Shown one piece after another: positions 49,974 to 58,566 of a stretch of 64,000 nt of DNA. Position numbers and translations under genes: made by a program. Origin of the DNA: [Streptosporangium] indianense (GTDB taxonomy: Bacteria > Actinomycetota > Actinomycetes > Streptomycetales > Streptomycetaceae); assembly GCF_021474405.1 (NCBI RefSeq), contig NZ_JAKEIO010000020.1:1-64000 (forward strand), given 5' to 3'. How positions within the stretch are numbered: the first letter of the stretch is position 1; the number at the start of each line of letters is the position of its first letter. Below the pieces are notes generated by a model that was not told the origin of the DNA, did not search any database, and saw only the letters and a list, made by a program, of their open reading frames with translations.

Positions 49974-50861
49974 ATGCGTCCCCCTGTTCTCGCGGGTATC
50001 GACGGATCCGAGTGCGCGGCGGCAGCCGCCGAGTGGGCAGCGCGGGAGGCCGCGCTGCGCGGCACCGCCCTGCGGCTGCTGCATGTGTCACCGCAGCTCG
50101 CAGGGCCCACCGTTCCGGATCCGGCGCTGGAACGCCTGCACGTGATGGGCGCCCGACTGGTGCAACGGACGGTCGAGAGTCTCACCGCGCGCCATCCGGA
50201 CCTCGACGTGAAGGGCGAGCAGGCGGACGAGCCCCCGGCCCTCGCTCTCCTCGGCGCGGCACGCGCAGCCGAACTGCTCGTCGTGGGCTCGCGCGGCACA
50301 GGCGGTTTCCGGGATCTGGTGGTGGGCTCGGTCGCCCTGCGGATGGCGGCGGCGGCCCCGTGCCCGGTCGTGTTCGTCCCTCCCCCGGCCGACACCTCCA
50401 ACGACGGAACGTCCCCGCCGCGCGGCACCGGCCAGATCGTGCTGGGCTTCGACGCCCACCGGCCGGCCGGCGAACCGGCGGACTTCGCCTTCCGGACCGC
50501 CGAAGCCCGCGCGGCACGCCTGTACGTGGTGCAGGCCTGGGCCCTGCCCGCGGAATCCGTCTCCCCCCGCACGTTCGTGGTGACCGAGGAGGACCGCGCC
50601 ACCTGGGAGGACCAGGAGGTTCTCGGGCTGTCCGACGCGCTGCGGCCGTGGCGGGAGAAGTATCCAGGCGTGCGGGCGGCGACCGATGTCATGCTGCTCC
50701 ATGCCGCGGAGGCGCTCCTGAACGCCTCCCGTGATGCGGACCTGCTCGTCGTGGGGCGCCGCACCGACCCACGGGCTCCCGAGGGCCGGCTGGGTCCCGT
50801 CGCGCACGCCGTGCTGCACCATGCCCGCTGTCCGGTCGCGGTCGTTCCGCACGGCGCATGA
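49974..50861 (+). CDS. Two-domain universal stress protein
   Basis: A 295-residue protein with two tandem USP domains. Domain 1 (about 1-140) opens VLAGIDGSECAAAAAEWAAR and ends with the ATP-binding GSRGTGGFRDLVVGSVALRM pattern (G-2x-G-9x-G-S). Domain 2 (about 155-293) opens IVLGFDAHRPAGEPADFAFR, and its glycine loop GRRTDPRAPEGRLGPVAHAV is altered, so only the first domain looks fully ATP-competent. Such proteins support survival under starvation or oxidative stress in actinobacteria. The AAGGAGGC sequence before ATG 49974 is a good ribosome binding site. It is convergent with the phosphofructokinase gene, 4 nt away. Confidence 0.9.
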   Translation: MRPPVLAGIDGSECAAAAAEWAAREAALRGTALRLLHVSPQLAGPTVPDPALERLHVMGARLVQRTVESLTARHPDLDVKGEQADEPPALALLGAARAAELLVVGSRGTGGFRDLVVGSVALRMAAAAPCPVVFVPPPADTSNDGTSPPRGTGQIVLGFDAHRPAGEPADFAFRTAEARAARLYVVQAWALPAESVSPRTFVVTEEDRATWEDQEVLGLSDALRPWREKYPGVRAATDVMLLHAAEALLNASRDADLLVVGRRTDPRAPEGRLGPVAHAVLHHARCPVAVVPHGA

Positions 50862-50865
50862 CGGC

Positions 50866-51891
50866 TCAGCCGAAGAACACCTCGAACTCGTCGTACAGCG
50901 ACGGATCCACCACCTTGTTCCGCGCTGTGGCGTCCGCCAGCGGCACGCGGACGATGCGGGTGCTCTCGAGGGCCACCATGCAGCCGAAGTCCCGGTCCTT
51001 CACGGCGTCGATCGCGTGCAGCCCGAAGCGGGTGGCCAGCCATCGGTCGAAGGCACTCGGCGTGCCACCGCGCTGGATGTGCCCGAGCACGGTGGTGCGG
51101 GCGTCCTTCTCGGTGCGTGCGGAGATCTCCTGGGCCAGCCATTCGCCGATGCCGGACAGCCGTACGTGTCCGAACTCGTCCAGCGACTGGTCCTTGACGA
51201 TCATCTGCCCTTCCTTGGGGACGGCTCCCTCGGCCACGACGACGATCGGCGCGTAGTTGATCTGGAACCGGCTCTTCACCAGTTCACAGACCTGTTCGAT
51301 GTCGAAGGGCCGCTCGGGGATGAGGATCACGTTGGCGCCGCCCGCGATGCCGGCGTGCAGGGCGATCCAGCCGGAGTGGCGCCCCATCACTTCCACGACC
51401 AGGGCCCGCATGTGGGATTCGGCGGTGGTGTGGAGGCGGTCGATGGCCTCGGTCGCGATGCCGACGGCGGTGTCGAAGCCGAAGGTGTAATCGGTCCCGG
51501 TGACGTCGTTGTCGATGGTCTTCGGCACGCCGACCAGGTTGATCCCCTGTCGGCTGAGTTCCACGGCCGCCCCCAGGGTGTCCTCTCCGCCGATGACGAC
51601 GAGCGCGTCCAGCTCGTGCGCGGCGAGGGTGTCACGTACGCGTTCCAGGCCGTTCTCGTGCTTGAACGGGTTCGTGCGGGAGGAGCCGAGGATGGTCCCG
51701 CCCCGGGGCAGGATCCCGCGCACGCCGGCGATGTCCAGGGGGACGACGTCGTTCTTGAGCAGACCCAGCCAGCCGTCGCGCACGCCGACGAATTCGAACG
51801 CGTACTCCTGGACGCCCTTGCGGACGACACTGCGGATCACGGCGTTGAGTCCGGGGCAGTCACCGCCGCCGGTCAGCACTCCGACCTTCAT
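50866..51891 (-). CDS. pfkA: 6-phosphofructokinase with PPi-type active site
   Basis: A 341-residue phosphofructokinase of the actinobacterial type, phosphorylating fructose-6-phosphate in glycolysis. The N-terminus is VGVLTGGGDCPGLNAVIRSV; the substrate loop is PKTIDNDVTGTDYTFGFD; and VMGRHSGWIALHAG and HIQRGGTPSAFDR complete the site. The phosphoryl-donor site reads GGEDT with Asp104, and Lys124 follows in GVPKTID. Asp104 plus Lys124 is the known signature of pyrophosphate-dependent enzymes, whereas ATP enzymes of Streptomyces carry Gly104. The sequence is closest in memory to the Amycolatopsis PPi enzyme. ATG 51891 fits the family start exactly. A PPK2 gene starts divergently 255 bp away. 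Confidence 0.9.
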   Translation of the reverse strand: MKVGVLTGGGDCPGLNAVIRSVVRKGVQEYAFEFVGVRDGWLGLLKNDVVPLDIAGVRGILPRGGTILGSSRTNPFKHENGLERVRDTLAAHELDALVVIGGEDTLGAAVELSRQGINLVGVPKTIDNDVTGTDYTFGFDTAVGIATEAIDRLHTTAESHMRALVVEVMGRHSGWIALHAGIAGGANVILIPERPFDIEQVCELVKSRFQINYAPIVVVAEGAVPKEGQMIVKDQSLDEFGHVRLSGIGEWLAQEISARTEKDARTTVLGHIQRGGTPSAFDRWLATRFGLHAIDAVKDRDFGCMVALESTRIVRVPLADATARNKVVDPSLYDEFEVFFG

Positions 51892-52146
51892 GGCCCTCTC
51901 CCGTTCGCCGCACGCTCCGTCGGACGGCGGCCCTCGTGACGACCGTGGCACGCAGCCGGGGCAGGGGAACCGCCGCCTCGCTCCCAGCCTCCCTCGGTTC
52001 CGTCCGCGGTGGCCACTCGAAGGCCGCCGCTCAGGACCGCGGCCGGCTCGACCCGCGAGTGCGGCGGTCGTCCGTCGTGCGGGCGTGCCCGCACGCCAGT
52101 ACGGTGCCTGCACGGCGTCCCGAGGAATCCCGGAGCGGGAGACGGC

Positions 52147-52950
52147 ATGACGGACAGCAAGTCGGCGAAGCTGCCACGCAAGGTCTACGAGAAGGAACTG
52201 CTGCGTCTGCAGACGGAGTTGGTGAAGCTCCAGGAGTGGGTGCGGGCCGAGGGAGCCCGGCTGGTCATCGTGTTCGAGGGGCGCGACGCGGCCGGCAAGG
52301 GCGGGACCATCAAACGGGTCACCGAGCACCTCAACCCGCGCATCGCCCGGATCGTCGCGCTGCCGAAGCCCACCGAGCGCGAACGCACCCAGTGGTACTT
52401 CCAGCGGTACGTCGAGCACCTGCCGGCCGCCGGGGAGCTCGTCCTGTTCGACCGGTCCTGGTACAACCGGGCCGGTGTCGAGCACGTGATGGGGTTCTGC
52501 ACCAAGGAGGAGTACCAGCTCTTCCTGCGGCAGTGCCCGATCTTCGAGCGGATGCTCGTGGAGGACGGCATCCTGCTGCGCAAGTACTGGTTCTCGGTCA
52601 GCGACACCGAGCAGCAGGAGCGCTTCCGCAAGCGCCTGGAGGACCCGCTGCGCCACTGGAAGCTCTCACCGATGGACCTGGAGTCGATCACCCATTGGGA
52701 GGCGTACTCGCGCGCCAAGGACGAGATGCTGGTGCACACCGACGTCACCGAGGCGCCGTGGTACGTCGTCGAGAGCGACGACAAGCGCCGCGCCCGGCTG
52801 AACATGATCGCCCACCTGCTGGGATCCGTGCCGTACCACGAGGTGCCCCCGCCGGTGCTGGAGCTGCCGGACCGACCGCCCTCGACCGGCTACCAGCGAC
52901 CGCCACGTGATCTGCAGACCTACGTTCCCGACCATGCCGCGAGGCTGTGA
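52147..52950 (+). CDS. ppk2: Polyphosphate kinase 2
   Basis: A 267-residue PPK2-family kinase, which transfers phosphate between polyphosphate and nucleotides. The Walker A is VFEGRDAAGKGGTIKR (Gly45 to Lys51 region), the Walker B-like segment is LVLFDRSWYNRAGVEHVMGF, and the lid region has RFRKRLEDPLRHWKLSPMD. KYWFSVSDTEQQERF is also typical. Single-domain length fits class I (NDP-phosphorylating) enzymes, but the class cannot be fixed by eye. ATG 52147 follows GGGAGACGGC. Its stop overlaps the start of a small unrecognised frame. It is divergent from the PPi-type phosphofructokinase, suggesting a shared phosphate-energy theme. Confidence 0.92.
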   Translation: MTDSKSAKLPRKVYEKELLRLQTELVKLQEWVRAEGARLVIVFEGRDAAGKGGTIKRVTEHLNPRIARIVALPKPTERERTQWYFQRYVEHLPAAGELVLFDRSWYNRAGVEHVMGFCTKEEYQLFLRQCPIFERMLVEDGILLRKYWFSVSDTEQQERFRKRLEDPLRHWKLSPMDLESITHWEAYSRAKDEMLVHTDVTEAPWYVVESDDKRRARLNMIAHLLGSVPYHEVPPPVLELPDRPPSTGYQRPPRDLQTYVPDHAARL

Positions 52951-53363
52951 GCGCTCCGACCGGACCCTTACCGGGCTCGCTTCCGGCACCCGGCCCCGGC
53001 CGTCCGCTGTCTCGCGCGGTCCGACCGGGTGCCTGGGTGAACCTGCGCACCGTGTACGGCACCCGCTCGGTCGACAGGTGGCTCAACGACAGGCTTGTCT
53101 TCACCGACGGGCGGCGTGGGGCTCGGAGATGGCACGCCTACCTCATCGTCAACCTCTCCGTGTGTGCCGGGAGATACCACCCCGCGCCCCGGCAGGGCAC
53201 GACCGAGATGTCGTACGAGGTGAGCCACCTGCTCGTACGACGGCCCGCCACGGTGAACGCCGCGGCTGACGCCACGTCCGAAGCCGGTGGCCAGGAAGTG
53301 CCCGCCGCCAGGGGCGGCGAGCAGCCGACGCACACGGCTCAGGAGGACTCCGCCTCACCGTGA
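52947..53363 (+). CDS. Small hypothetical protein after PPK2
   Basis: A 138-codon frame whose GTG start overlaps the PPK2 stop (GTGA). The product is not recognised. It is Pro/Ala-rich at the start, has a short more ordered middle (WVNLRTVYGTRSVDRWLND and WHAYLIVNLSVCAGRY) and a disordered Glu/Ala/Gln tail. No membrane segment or signal. The coupling suggests translation, but the composition is poor for a folded protein; it could be a decayed gene. Confidence 0.35.
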   Translation: MSAPTGPLPGSLPAPGPGRPLSRAVRPGAWVNLRTVYGTRSVDRWLNDRLVFTDGRRGARRWHAYLIVNLSVCAGRYHPAPRQGTTEMSYEVSHLLVRRPATVNAAADATSEAGGQEVPAARGGEQPTHTAQEDSASP

Positions 53364-53402
53364 GCCGGAGTGCCATGGCAAGGGCCGGCGCAGGTTGCCT
53401 GA

Positions 53403-53909
53403 TCAGCTCTCCTCGCGCCACCACCCGGGAGACAAGCTGAGGCTCCGCACCTCACCCGTCTGCCCCGGGGCGTCCTCGTCCGCGCGGACGAAGATCCGCA
53501 CGCCGGACTCCGGCACGCGGTAGCGATGAATGTCCCCGGTCGTGCCGTCCTCGTCCGGCTCGGGTGCGATCGTGCAGCCGAGCCCGATGATCGCGGAAGC
53601 CAGGTCCTCGAAGCGGGCCGAGGGTGCGAACAGGCCGTACGCGCCGCGCAGCGCGGCCGGCACGGACCCCTCGGTGTCCCGTCGCAGCCGGTGCACCTGC
53701 ACGCCCACCCCGTAGCAGGGCCAGGTGCCGTCCTCTTCCTGGAACGACAGCTCCACGAGACCGTAGTCCCGGCGCAGCAGTCCCCCGTCCGCCACGTCGA
53801 GGAAATCGGAGCCGAGTGCGGTCTCCCAGTCGGCGGGCTGCGCGCCGACGCCGACGCCCAGCACGTCGCCGCGGGTGGCGACGTGGGCGTAGAAGTCCAG
53901 CTCGGACAT
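53403..53909 (-). CDS. Hypothetical cytoplasmic protein
   Basis: A 168-residue soluble protein I do not recognise. The sequence is well behaved: MSELDFYAHVATRGDVLGVG, DYGLVELSFQEEDGTWPCYG, SARFEDLASAIIGLGCTIAP and a C-terminal SGVRIFVRADED strand then WWREES. The alternation of strands and helices, acidic character and a WxCYG segment resemble small immunity-like proteins of actinobacteria, but no partner toxin is adjacent. ATG 53909 has GGAAGGG upstream. It is convergent with the small frame after PPK2. Confidence 0.65.
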   Translation of the reverse strand: MSELDFYAHVATRGDVLGVGVGAQPADWETALGSDFLDVADGGLLRRDYGLVELSFQEEDGTWPCYGVGVQVHRLRRDTEGSVPAALRGAYGLFAPSARFEDLASAIIGLGCTIAPEPDEDGTTGDIHRYRVPESGVRIFVRADEDAPGQTGEVRSLSLSPGWWREES

Positions 53910-54053
53910 CCGGGTATCCCTTCCCCCCTGCCGCATGTGGCCGATCCGAGGCGACTCGTGACGAATACCGAGCGGTAGCTTACTCGGGCACGGCGCGGAG
54001 TCGCGGTGGGGCAAGGGGCGTGCTGTGCTGGTGGGGAGGCAGGGAGTGCATCG

Positions 54054-54890
54054 ATGCGGCATGTCCGGAGTTCCGTCCTCGTCTCCGCCCGGTCGCCCGC
54101 CCCGACCGGAGCGGGCGGGGGGTTGCTGCCGACGCGGGAGCTCGCGGTCGCCTGGTCGCTGGTCGTTCTGATCGCCATGCCCGCATGGGTGCTGACCGTC
54201 GGGCAGGCCCGGGACATGGGCGTCGAACCCGGGACCATGGGTCTGGCACTGCCCCTGTTCCTGTTGCTCTGGGTGACGATGATGGCGGCCATGATGCTGC
54301 CGTCCATGGCGCCGGTCGCCCTCACCTGGGTTCGGGGCCTCGGGCGCCGGTCGTCCGGGTGGAGCCGGGCGGGGCACACCGTGGAGTTCGTGGGCGGATA
54401 TCTGCTGGTGTGGACGGCGTTCGGACTGCTCGCCTTCGTCGCTCTCGACCTCACCGGCGACCTGGTGGCCGATCATCCGACGGCGGGACGCTGGATCGGC
54501 GCGGTGGCCTTCCTGCTGGCGGGCCTCTACCAACTGGGCCCTCTCAAGAACGTCTGTCTGCGGCACTGCCGCGACCCCATGAGCCAGTTGGTGCGCTACG
54601 CCGGGTTCCGGCAGCCGGCCCGCGATCTGCGGGTGGGCCTCCACCACGGCGGCTACTGCGTCGGCTGCTGCGCGGGACTGATGGTCGTCCTCGTACCGCT
54701 CGGAGTCATGAACGTGGCGGCGATGGCCGGGCTGGCAGTGGTGATCTTCGTGGAGAAGTTGTGGTCACGGGGACCCCTGCTCGCTGGAGTGGTGGGTGTT
54801 GCGTTCCTCGTCCTCGCCGTGCTGGCGCCGTTCCAGGACTGGCTGCTGCCGGGCCTGCAGGAGTCCGCGCCATCGATGGACGACATGTGA
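54054..54890 (+). CDS. DUF2182 membrane protein
   Basis: A 278-residue integral membrane protein of the DUF2182 family, predicted metal-binding, function not established. Hydrophobic helices lie at about 30-50, 65-85, 105-130, 145-165, 195-220 and 230-265. Family marks are LLWVTMMAAMMLPSMAPVAL (helix 2), LYQLGPLKNVCLRHCRDP and the Cys-rich GLHHGGYCVGCCAGLMVVL. Cys, His and Met residues facing each other suggest a metal or thiol site. ATG 54054 has GGGAG 8 nt upstream. A DUF1326 gene follows 110 bp later; these two families occur together widely, so they likely form one system. Confidence 0.87.
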   Translation: MRHVRSSVLVSARSPAPTGAGGGLLPTRELAVAWSLVVLIAMPAWVLTVGQARDMGVEPGTMGLALPLFLLLWVTMMAAMMLPSMAPVALTWVRGLGRRSSGWSRAGHTVEFVGGYLLVWTAFGLLAFVALDLTGDLVADHPTAGRWIGAVAFLLAGLYQLGPLKNVCLRHCRDPMSQLVRYAGFRQPARDLRVGLHHGGYCVGCCAGLMVVLVPLGVMNVAAMAGLAVVIFVEKLWSRGPLLAGVVGVAFLVLAVLAPFQDWLLPGLQESAPSMDDM

Positions 54891-55000
54891 CCGCGTGCGG
54901 CAGGCTGGAAGGGAGGCCGCCTCGCGATCCGCGTGCGGGCTCGGGACGCGCGGTCTCGCCACTCCGATGGAGCCCCTCGAGCTCGACGGGAGGATGCGAG

Positions 55001-55657
55001 ATGACGGAACAGGACAGCGCCGGTACCGGCTGGCATCTGGCGGGCGACTGGTTCGACGTGTGCAAGTGCGCCATACCGTGCCCGTGCACGTTCGCGCAGC
55101 CGCCGACCTACGGTGACTGCGAAGGCGTGCTGGTCTGGCACATCCGTGAGGGCAACTACGGCGACGTGCGCCTCGACGACCTCAACGTCCTGATGCTGGG
55201 CGCGTTCGTGGGCAACGTCTGGGCCGGCGAGCACAGTGACGCGTACGCCGCGGTGTTCCTCGACGAGCGCGCCGACGACCGGCAGCGCGCCGCGCTCGGG
55301 GCCGTCTTCGGCGGTGAGGCGGGAGGCTGGCCGGCGCGGTTCGGCGAGATGCTCCGGCCCGAGATGCGCGGCATGGAGTTCGCGCCGATCCGCGTGGAGA
55401 TCGACGAGGACCTCGCCACCTGGCGGGCAGAGGTCCCCGGCCGGGTCACGGCCGCCGCAGAAGCACTTACCGGGCCGACGAGCCCGGAGGGCAGCCGCGT
55501 CCAACTCCACAACGCCCCGGGCGCCGAGGTGGGACCGGGCCAGGTCGCCACCTGGGGACGGGCCACCGCGGACCGCGCCGACGCCTTCGGCTTCTCCTGG
55601 GAACGGTCGGGAAAGTCGAGCAAACACTTCCCCTTCGACTGGACCGGACCCGACTGA
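55001..55657 (+). CDS. DUF1326 protein
   Basis: A 218-residue soluble protein of the DUF1326 family. Its N-terminus carries the defining Cys cluster WFDVCKCAIPCPCTFAQPPT (Cys-x-Cys-x4-Cys-x-Cys), likely a metal site, followed by GDCEGVLVWHIREGNYG and LMLGAFVGNVWAG. The end contains RSGKSSKHFPFDWTGPD. Function is unknown. GGGAGG lies 7 nt before ATG 55001. It partners the DUF2182 gene upstream; both have Cys-rich motifs, so a shared metal task is plausible (inference). Confidence 0.88.
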   Translation: MTEQDSAGTGWHLAGDWFDVCKCAIPCPCTFAQPPTYGDCEGVLVWHIREGNYGDVRLDDLNVLMLGAFVGNVWAGEHSDAYAAVFLDERADDRQRAALGAVFGGEAGGWPARFGEMLRPEMRGMEFAPIRVEIDEDLATWRAEVPGRVTAAAEALTGPTSPEGSRVQLHNAPGAEVGPGQVATWGRATADRADAFGFSWERSGKSSKHFPFDWTGPD

Positions 55658-55726
55658 GCCGGCCCGGACCGGAAGGAGCTGGACCGGACCCGACCGAGCT
55701 GAGGCCCGCAGGGCGTGTCGGGCCGT

Positions 55727-57181
55727 TCAGCGCCTGGGCGGAGGGGCGGCGTCCGCGTGGGCGGAAAAGGGGCAGGCGTCGAGGAGTGTCGCCGGGTCCG
55801 CTTCAGGAGGCAGCGGGACGGTGTGGGAGGCGGGCGGGCGGTGCCCCGGCCGGCTGATCCACTTCTCCAGCGCCGTCAAGGCCGTGCGGTGGCACGGCGT
55901 GAGCGGACGCAGTCGGTCCGGGTGGGTGTCGACGAGGGCGTCCGTGTGGGTGCCGCCCTCGATGCGGTAGTAGCGGTGCAGCGCGCCCCGGCCGGCCTGG
56001 CGCACCATACGGGCGTAGACGTCGGAGTCCTGGGAGATCGGCAGCAGGACGTCCAGAGTGCCGTGCAGGGTGATCAACGGTTTGCCGATCCGGCCGGTCA
56101 ACGCGATCTTCTCCACGGCTGCACGGACTTCGCCGGGCCGGGTGGCATAGTCGTAGTCGGCGTCGCAGGCAGGTGTGCCCGGCGCGCAGAAGGGCGTGCC
56201 CGCCTCGGTCGTGCCGTCGAAACCGGGGTCCAGTTCCTCACGGTAGATGCGCTGGGTCAGGTCCCAGTAGATCGTGTGGTGGTACGGCCAGAGGAACTCG
56301 GAACCGGCTGGAAAACCGGCGGTGTGCAGGGCTTCGCGCGCCGCGTCGGCTTCCTCGCCCTCGCCGGCGTACACGGGGTAATTGCGAAGCGCCCTCGGCA
56401 GGAATTCCAGCAGGGTGGGACCGTCGGAGTGCCACAGCGTGCCTTCCCAGTCGACTCCCCCGTCGTAGAGGCCGGGGTGGTTCTCCAGCTGCCAGCGCAC
56501 GAGGTATCCGCCATTGGACATGCCGGTGACCAGGGTGCGTGACGGCGGACGGTGGTAGTGCCGGGCGACTGTGGCACGGGCGGCCCGGGTGAGCTGGGTG
56601 AGCCGGCTGTTCCATTCCGCGATGGCGTCGCCCGGCTCCTTGCCGTCGCGGTGGAAGGTGATGCCGGTATTGCCCTTGTCGGTGGCGGCGTAGGCGTAGC
56701 CGCGGGACAGCACCCAGTCGGCGATGGCCCGGTCGTTGGCGTACTGCTCCCGGTTGCCGGGGGTGCCGGCGACCACCAGGCCGCCGTTCCAGCGGTCGGG
56801 CAGTCGGATGACGAACTGGGCGTCGTGGTTCCATCCGTTGTTGGTGTTGGTGGTCGACGTGTCCGGGAAGTAGCCGTCGAGCTGGACGCCGGGGACGCCG
56901 CGGGGAACGGCCAGGTCCCTCGGCGTGAGGCCCGCCCAGTCCGCCGGGTCGGTGTGGCCCGAGGCCACGGTGCCGGCCGTGGTCAACTCGCCCAGGCATG
57001 CGGCCCGTTGATACTCCGCCCCCGGGACGCGCACCTGGTTGACACGCGCGCAGAGGCCGCCGTCCGCACGCGCCGACGCCCCCGTGGCGGGCCCGGGTGT
57101 GAGCGTGAGGGCGGCCAGCGCGAGGGCCGCCGGCCCGCCGCGTCTCCAGGATCGTGGCCCAGGGCGGAACGAGAAGCGCAT
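55727..57181 (-). CDS. Secreted tannase/3-hydroxybutyrate-oligomer-hydrolase-like esterase
   Basis: A 484-residue exported serine esterase. The signal peptide covers about residues 1-38. The alpha/beta hydrolase core shows FVIRLPDRWNGGLVVAGTPG, YAYAATDKGNTGITFH, the nucleophile elbow LVTGMSNGGYLVRW, and ITLHGTLDVLLPI with an acid, then the His of RIEGGTHTDALVD. Insertions of Cys pairs (PFCAPGTPACDADYD) suggest disulphides. The layout resembles tannase/feruloyl esterase and 3-hydroxybutyrate oligomer hydrolase groups. GGAGG lies just before ATG 57181. It is divergent from a PHB-depolymerase-type esterase, which makes a polyester-degradation pair plausible. Confidence 0.78.
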   Translation of the reverse strand: MRFSFRPGPRSWRRGGPAALALAALTLTPGPATGASARADGGLCARVNQVRVPGAEYQRAACLGELTTAGTVASGHTDPADWAGLTPRDLAVPRGVPGVQLDGYFPDTSTTNTNNGWNHDAQFVIRLPDRWNGGLVVAGTPGNREQYANDRAIADWVLSRGYAYAATDKGNTGITFHRDGKEPGDAIAEWNSRLTQLTRAARATVARHYHRPPSRTLVTGMSNGGYLVRWQLENHPGLYDGGVDWEGTLWHSDGPTLLEFLPRALRNYPVYAGEGEEADAAREALHTAGFPAGSEFLWPYHHTIYWDLTQRIYREELDPGFDGTTEAGTPFCAPGTPACDADYDYATRPGEVRAAVEKIALTGRIGKPLITLHGTLDVLLPISQDSDVYARMVRQAGRGALHRYYRIEGGTHTDALVDTHPDRLRPLTPCHRTALTALEKWISRPGHRPPASHTVPLPPEADPATLLDACPFSAHADAAPPPRR

Positions 57182-57519
57182 GGCGTGAACCTCCGCGGTC
57201 GGTAGGGGGAGTGCGCGGAAGGCTATGACGCAGCTTCGCCGCGAGATATGGGGTGACCGACCATCGTCCGAAGCCGCGGAGTGTTTGCAGGCACCACCTG
57301 ACGAGGGGGCCGACCGGTGCCGTGCCCGCGAGGAGCCGGGCCCTGAGGACTCCTGCCCTACAGCAGCCTTCACGGGCCGGGAATGTCCTGCCGTCACACA
57401 AGTTCTCGCCTTTGGTGGCTGTCACCTCCATGCCGGACCCGGCAGGCGAACCCCGATGATGCTGGCCCGGTCACCGGGCTGCCGGTACCGGAGTCCCCCC
57501 ACATCAGGAGGCAGTCGCC
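57182..57519. promoter_or_regulatory. Divergent promoter region of two esterase genes
   Basis: 338 bp between the minus-strand tannase-like gene and the plus-strand PHB-depolymerase-type gene. No gene is supported here. It must contain both promoters; I see no clear -35/-10 pair or operator. AGGAGG at about 57507-57512 is the ribosome binding site of the right-hand gene. Confidence 0.4.
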
Positions 57520-58554
57520 ATGGGACAGACACGTCTTCCGTTCCCGCTGAACATCGTCCGGGGCGTACGCCGTTGGGCCACCGCCACCGCCGGTGCTCTG
57601 GCCCTGACCGGTGGCCTGCTCGCCGCCGGCCCTCAGGCATCCGCCGCGGGTCTGACCCAGGTCACCGGCTTCGGCACCAACCCCGGCAACCTGTCGATGT
57701 ACACCTACGCGCCCGACGCGCTGCCCGCCGACGCCCCGCTGGTCGTCGCCCTGCACGGCTGCACGCAGAGCGCGAACGACTACTACGCGCACTCCGGCTG
57801 GCCCGAGTTCGCCGACGCCTACGGCTTCGCACTGGTCCTCCCCCAGACGAGCAGCGCCAACAACGCCAACTCCTGTTTCAACTGGTTCGAGCCGGGCGAC
57901 AGCGGACGTGATCAGGGTGAGGCACTGTCGGTCAAGCAGATGGTGGACAAGGCCCTCGCGCTGTACGGAGGCGACACCCGGCGCGTGTACATCACCGGCC
58001 TGTCCGCGGGCGGTGCCATGACGGCGAACATGCTGGCCGCCTATCCCGACGTCTTCGCGGGCGGGGCCATCGGCTCCGGAATGCCGGCGCGTTGCGCGAG
58101 CAGCCTGATCACGGCCTACACCTGTATGTACAGCCCGCCGGACAAGAGCCCCGCGCAGTGGGGACAGTCGGTGCGTTCCGCCGCTCCGGCCGGCACGACC
58201 TCCTGGCCGCGTGTGGCCATCTGGCAGGGCACCGCCGACACGACCGTGAGGCCCGCGAACGCCGCGGAGCTGCGCGACCAGTGGACGAACGTGTGGGGCA
58301 TCGGCCAGACGCCCTCCCGCACGGAGAGCCTCGGCGGGGACACCACGCTGAGCGTGTACGACGACGCCTCCGGCCGACCCGCCGTCGAGGTGTACTCCGT
58401 GTCCGGCATGAGGCACGGACTGGCCGTCGACCCGGGCAGCGGCACCGAACAGTGCGGCAGCTCCGGCACCTACTACCTCGACACCATCTGCTCCAGCTAC
58501 CACACCGCCCGTTTCTGGGGGCTGGACGGTTGGAAGGAGGACGGTGCGGAGTGA
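57520..58554 (+). CDS. Secreted PHB-depolymerase-family esterase
   Basis: A 344-residue exported esterase of the PHB depolymerase/LpqC family. The signal peptide spans about residues 1-42, ending PQASAAG. The catalytic domain starts NLSMYTYAPDALPADAPLVV, then ALHGCTQSANDYY (oxyanion and Cys typical of the family), the nucleophile elbow VYITGLSAGGAMTANMLAAY, the acid in IWQGTADTTVRPANAAELRD, and the late His in SVSGMRHGLAVDPG. There is no separate substrate-binding module, so soluble or short esters, as well as polyester, may be substrates. ATG 57520 follows AGGAGG. It is convergent with the VOC gene. Confidence 0.88.
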   Translation: MGQTRLPFPLNIVRGVRRWATATAGALALTGGLLAAGPQASAAGLTQVTGFGTNPGNLSMYTYAPDALPADAPLVVALHGCTQSANDYYAHSGWPEFADAYGFALVLPQTSSANNANSCFNWFEPGDSGRDQGEALSVKQMVDKALALYGGDTRRVYITGLSAGGAMTANMLAAYPDVFAGGAIGSGMPARCASSLITAYTCMYSPPDKSPAQWGQSVRSAAPAGTTSWPRVAIWQGTADTTVRPANAAELRDQWTNVWGIGQTPSRTESLGGDTTLSVYDDASGRPAVEVYSVSGMRHGLAVDPGSGTEQCGSSGTYYLDTICSSYHTARFWGLDGWKEDGAE

Positions 58555-58566
58555 CCGTCACCTCTG

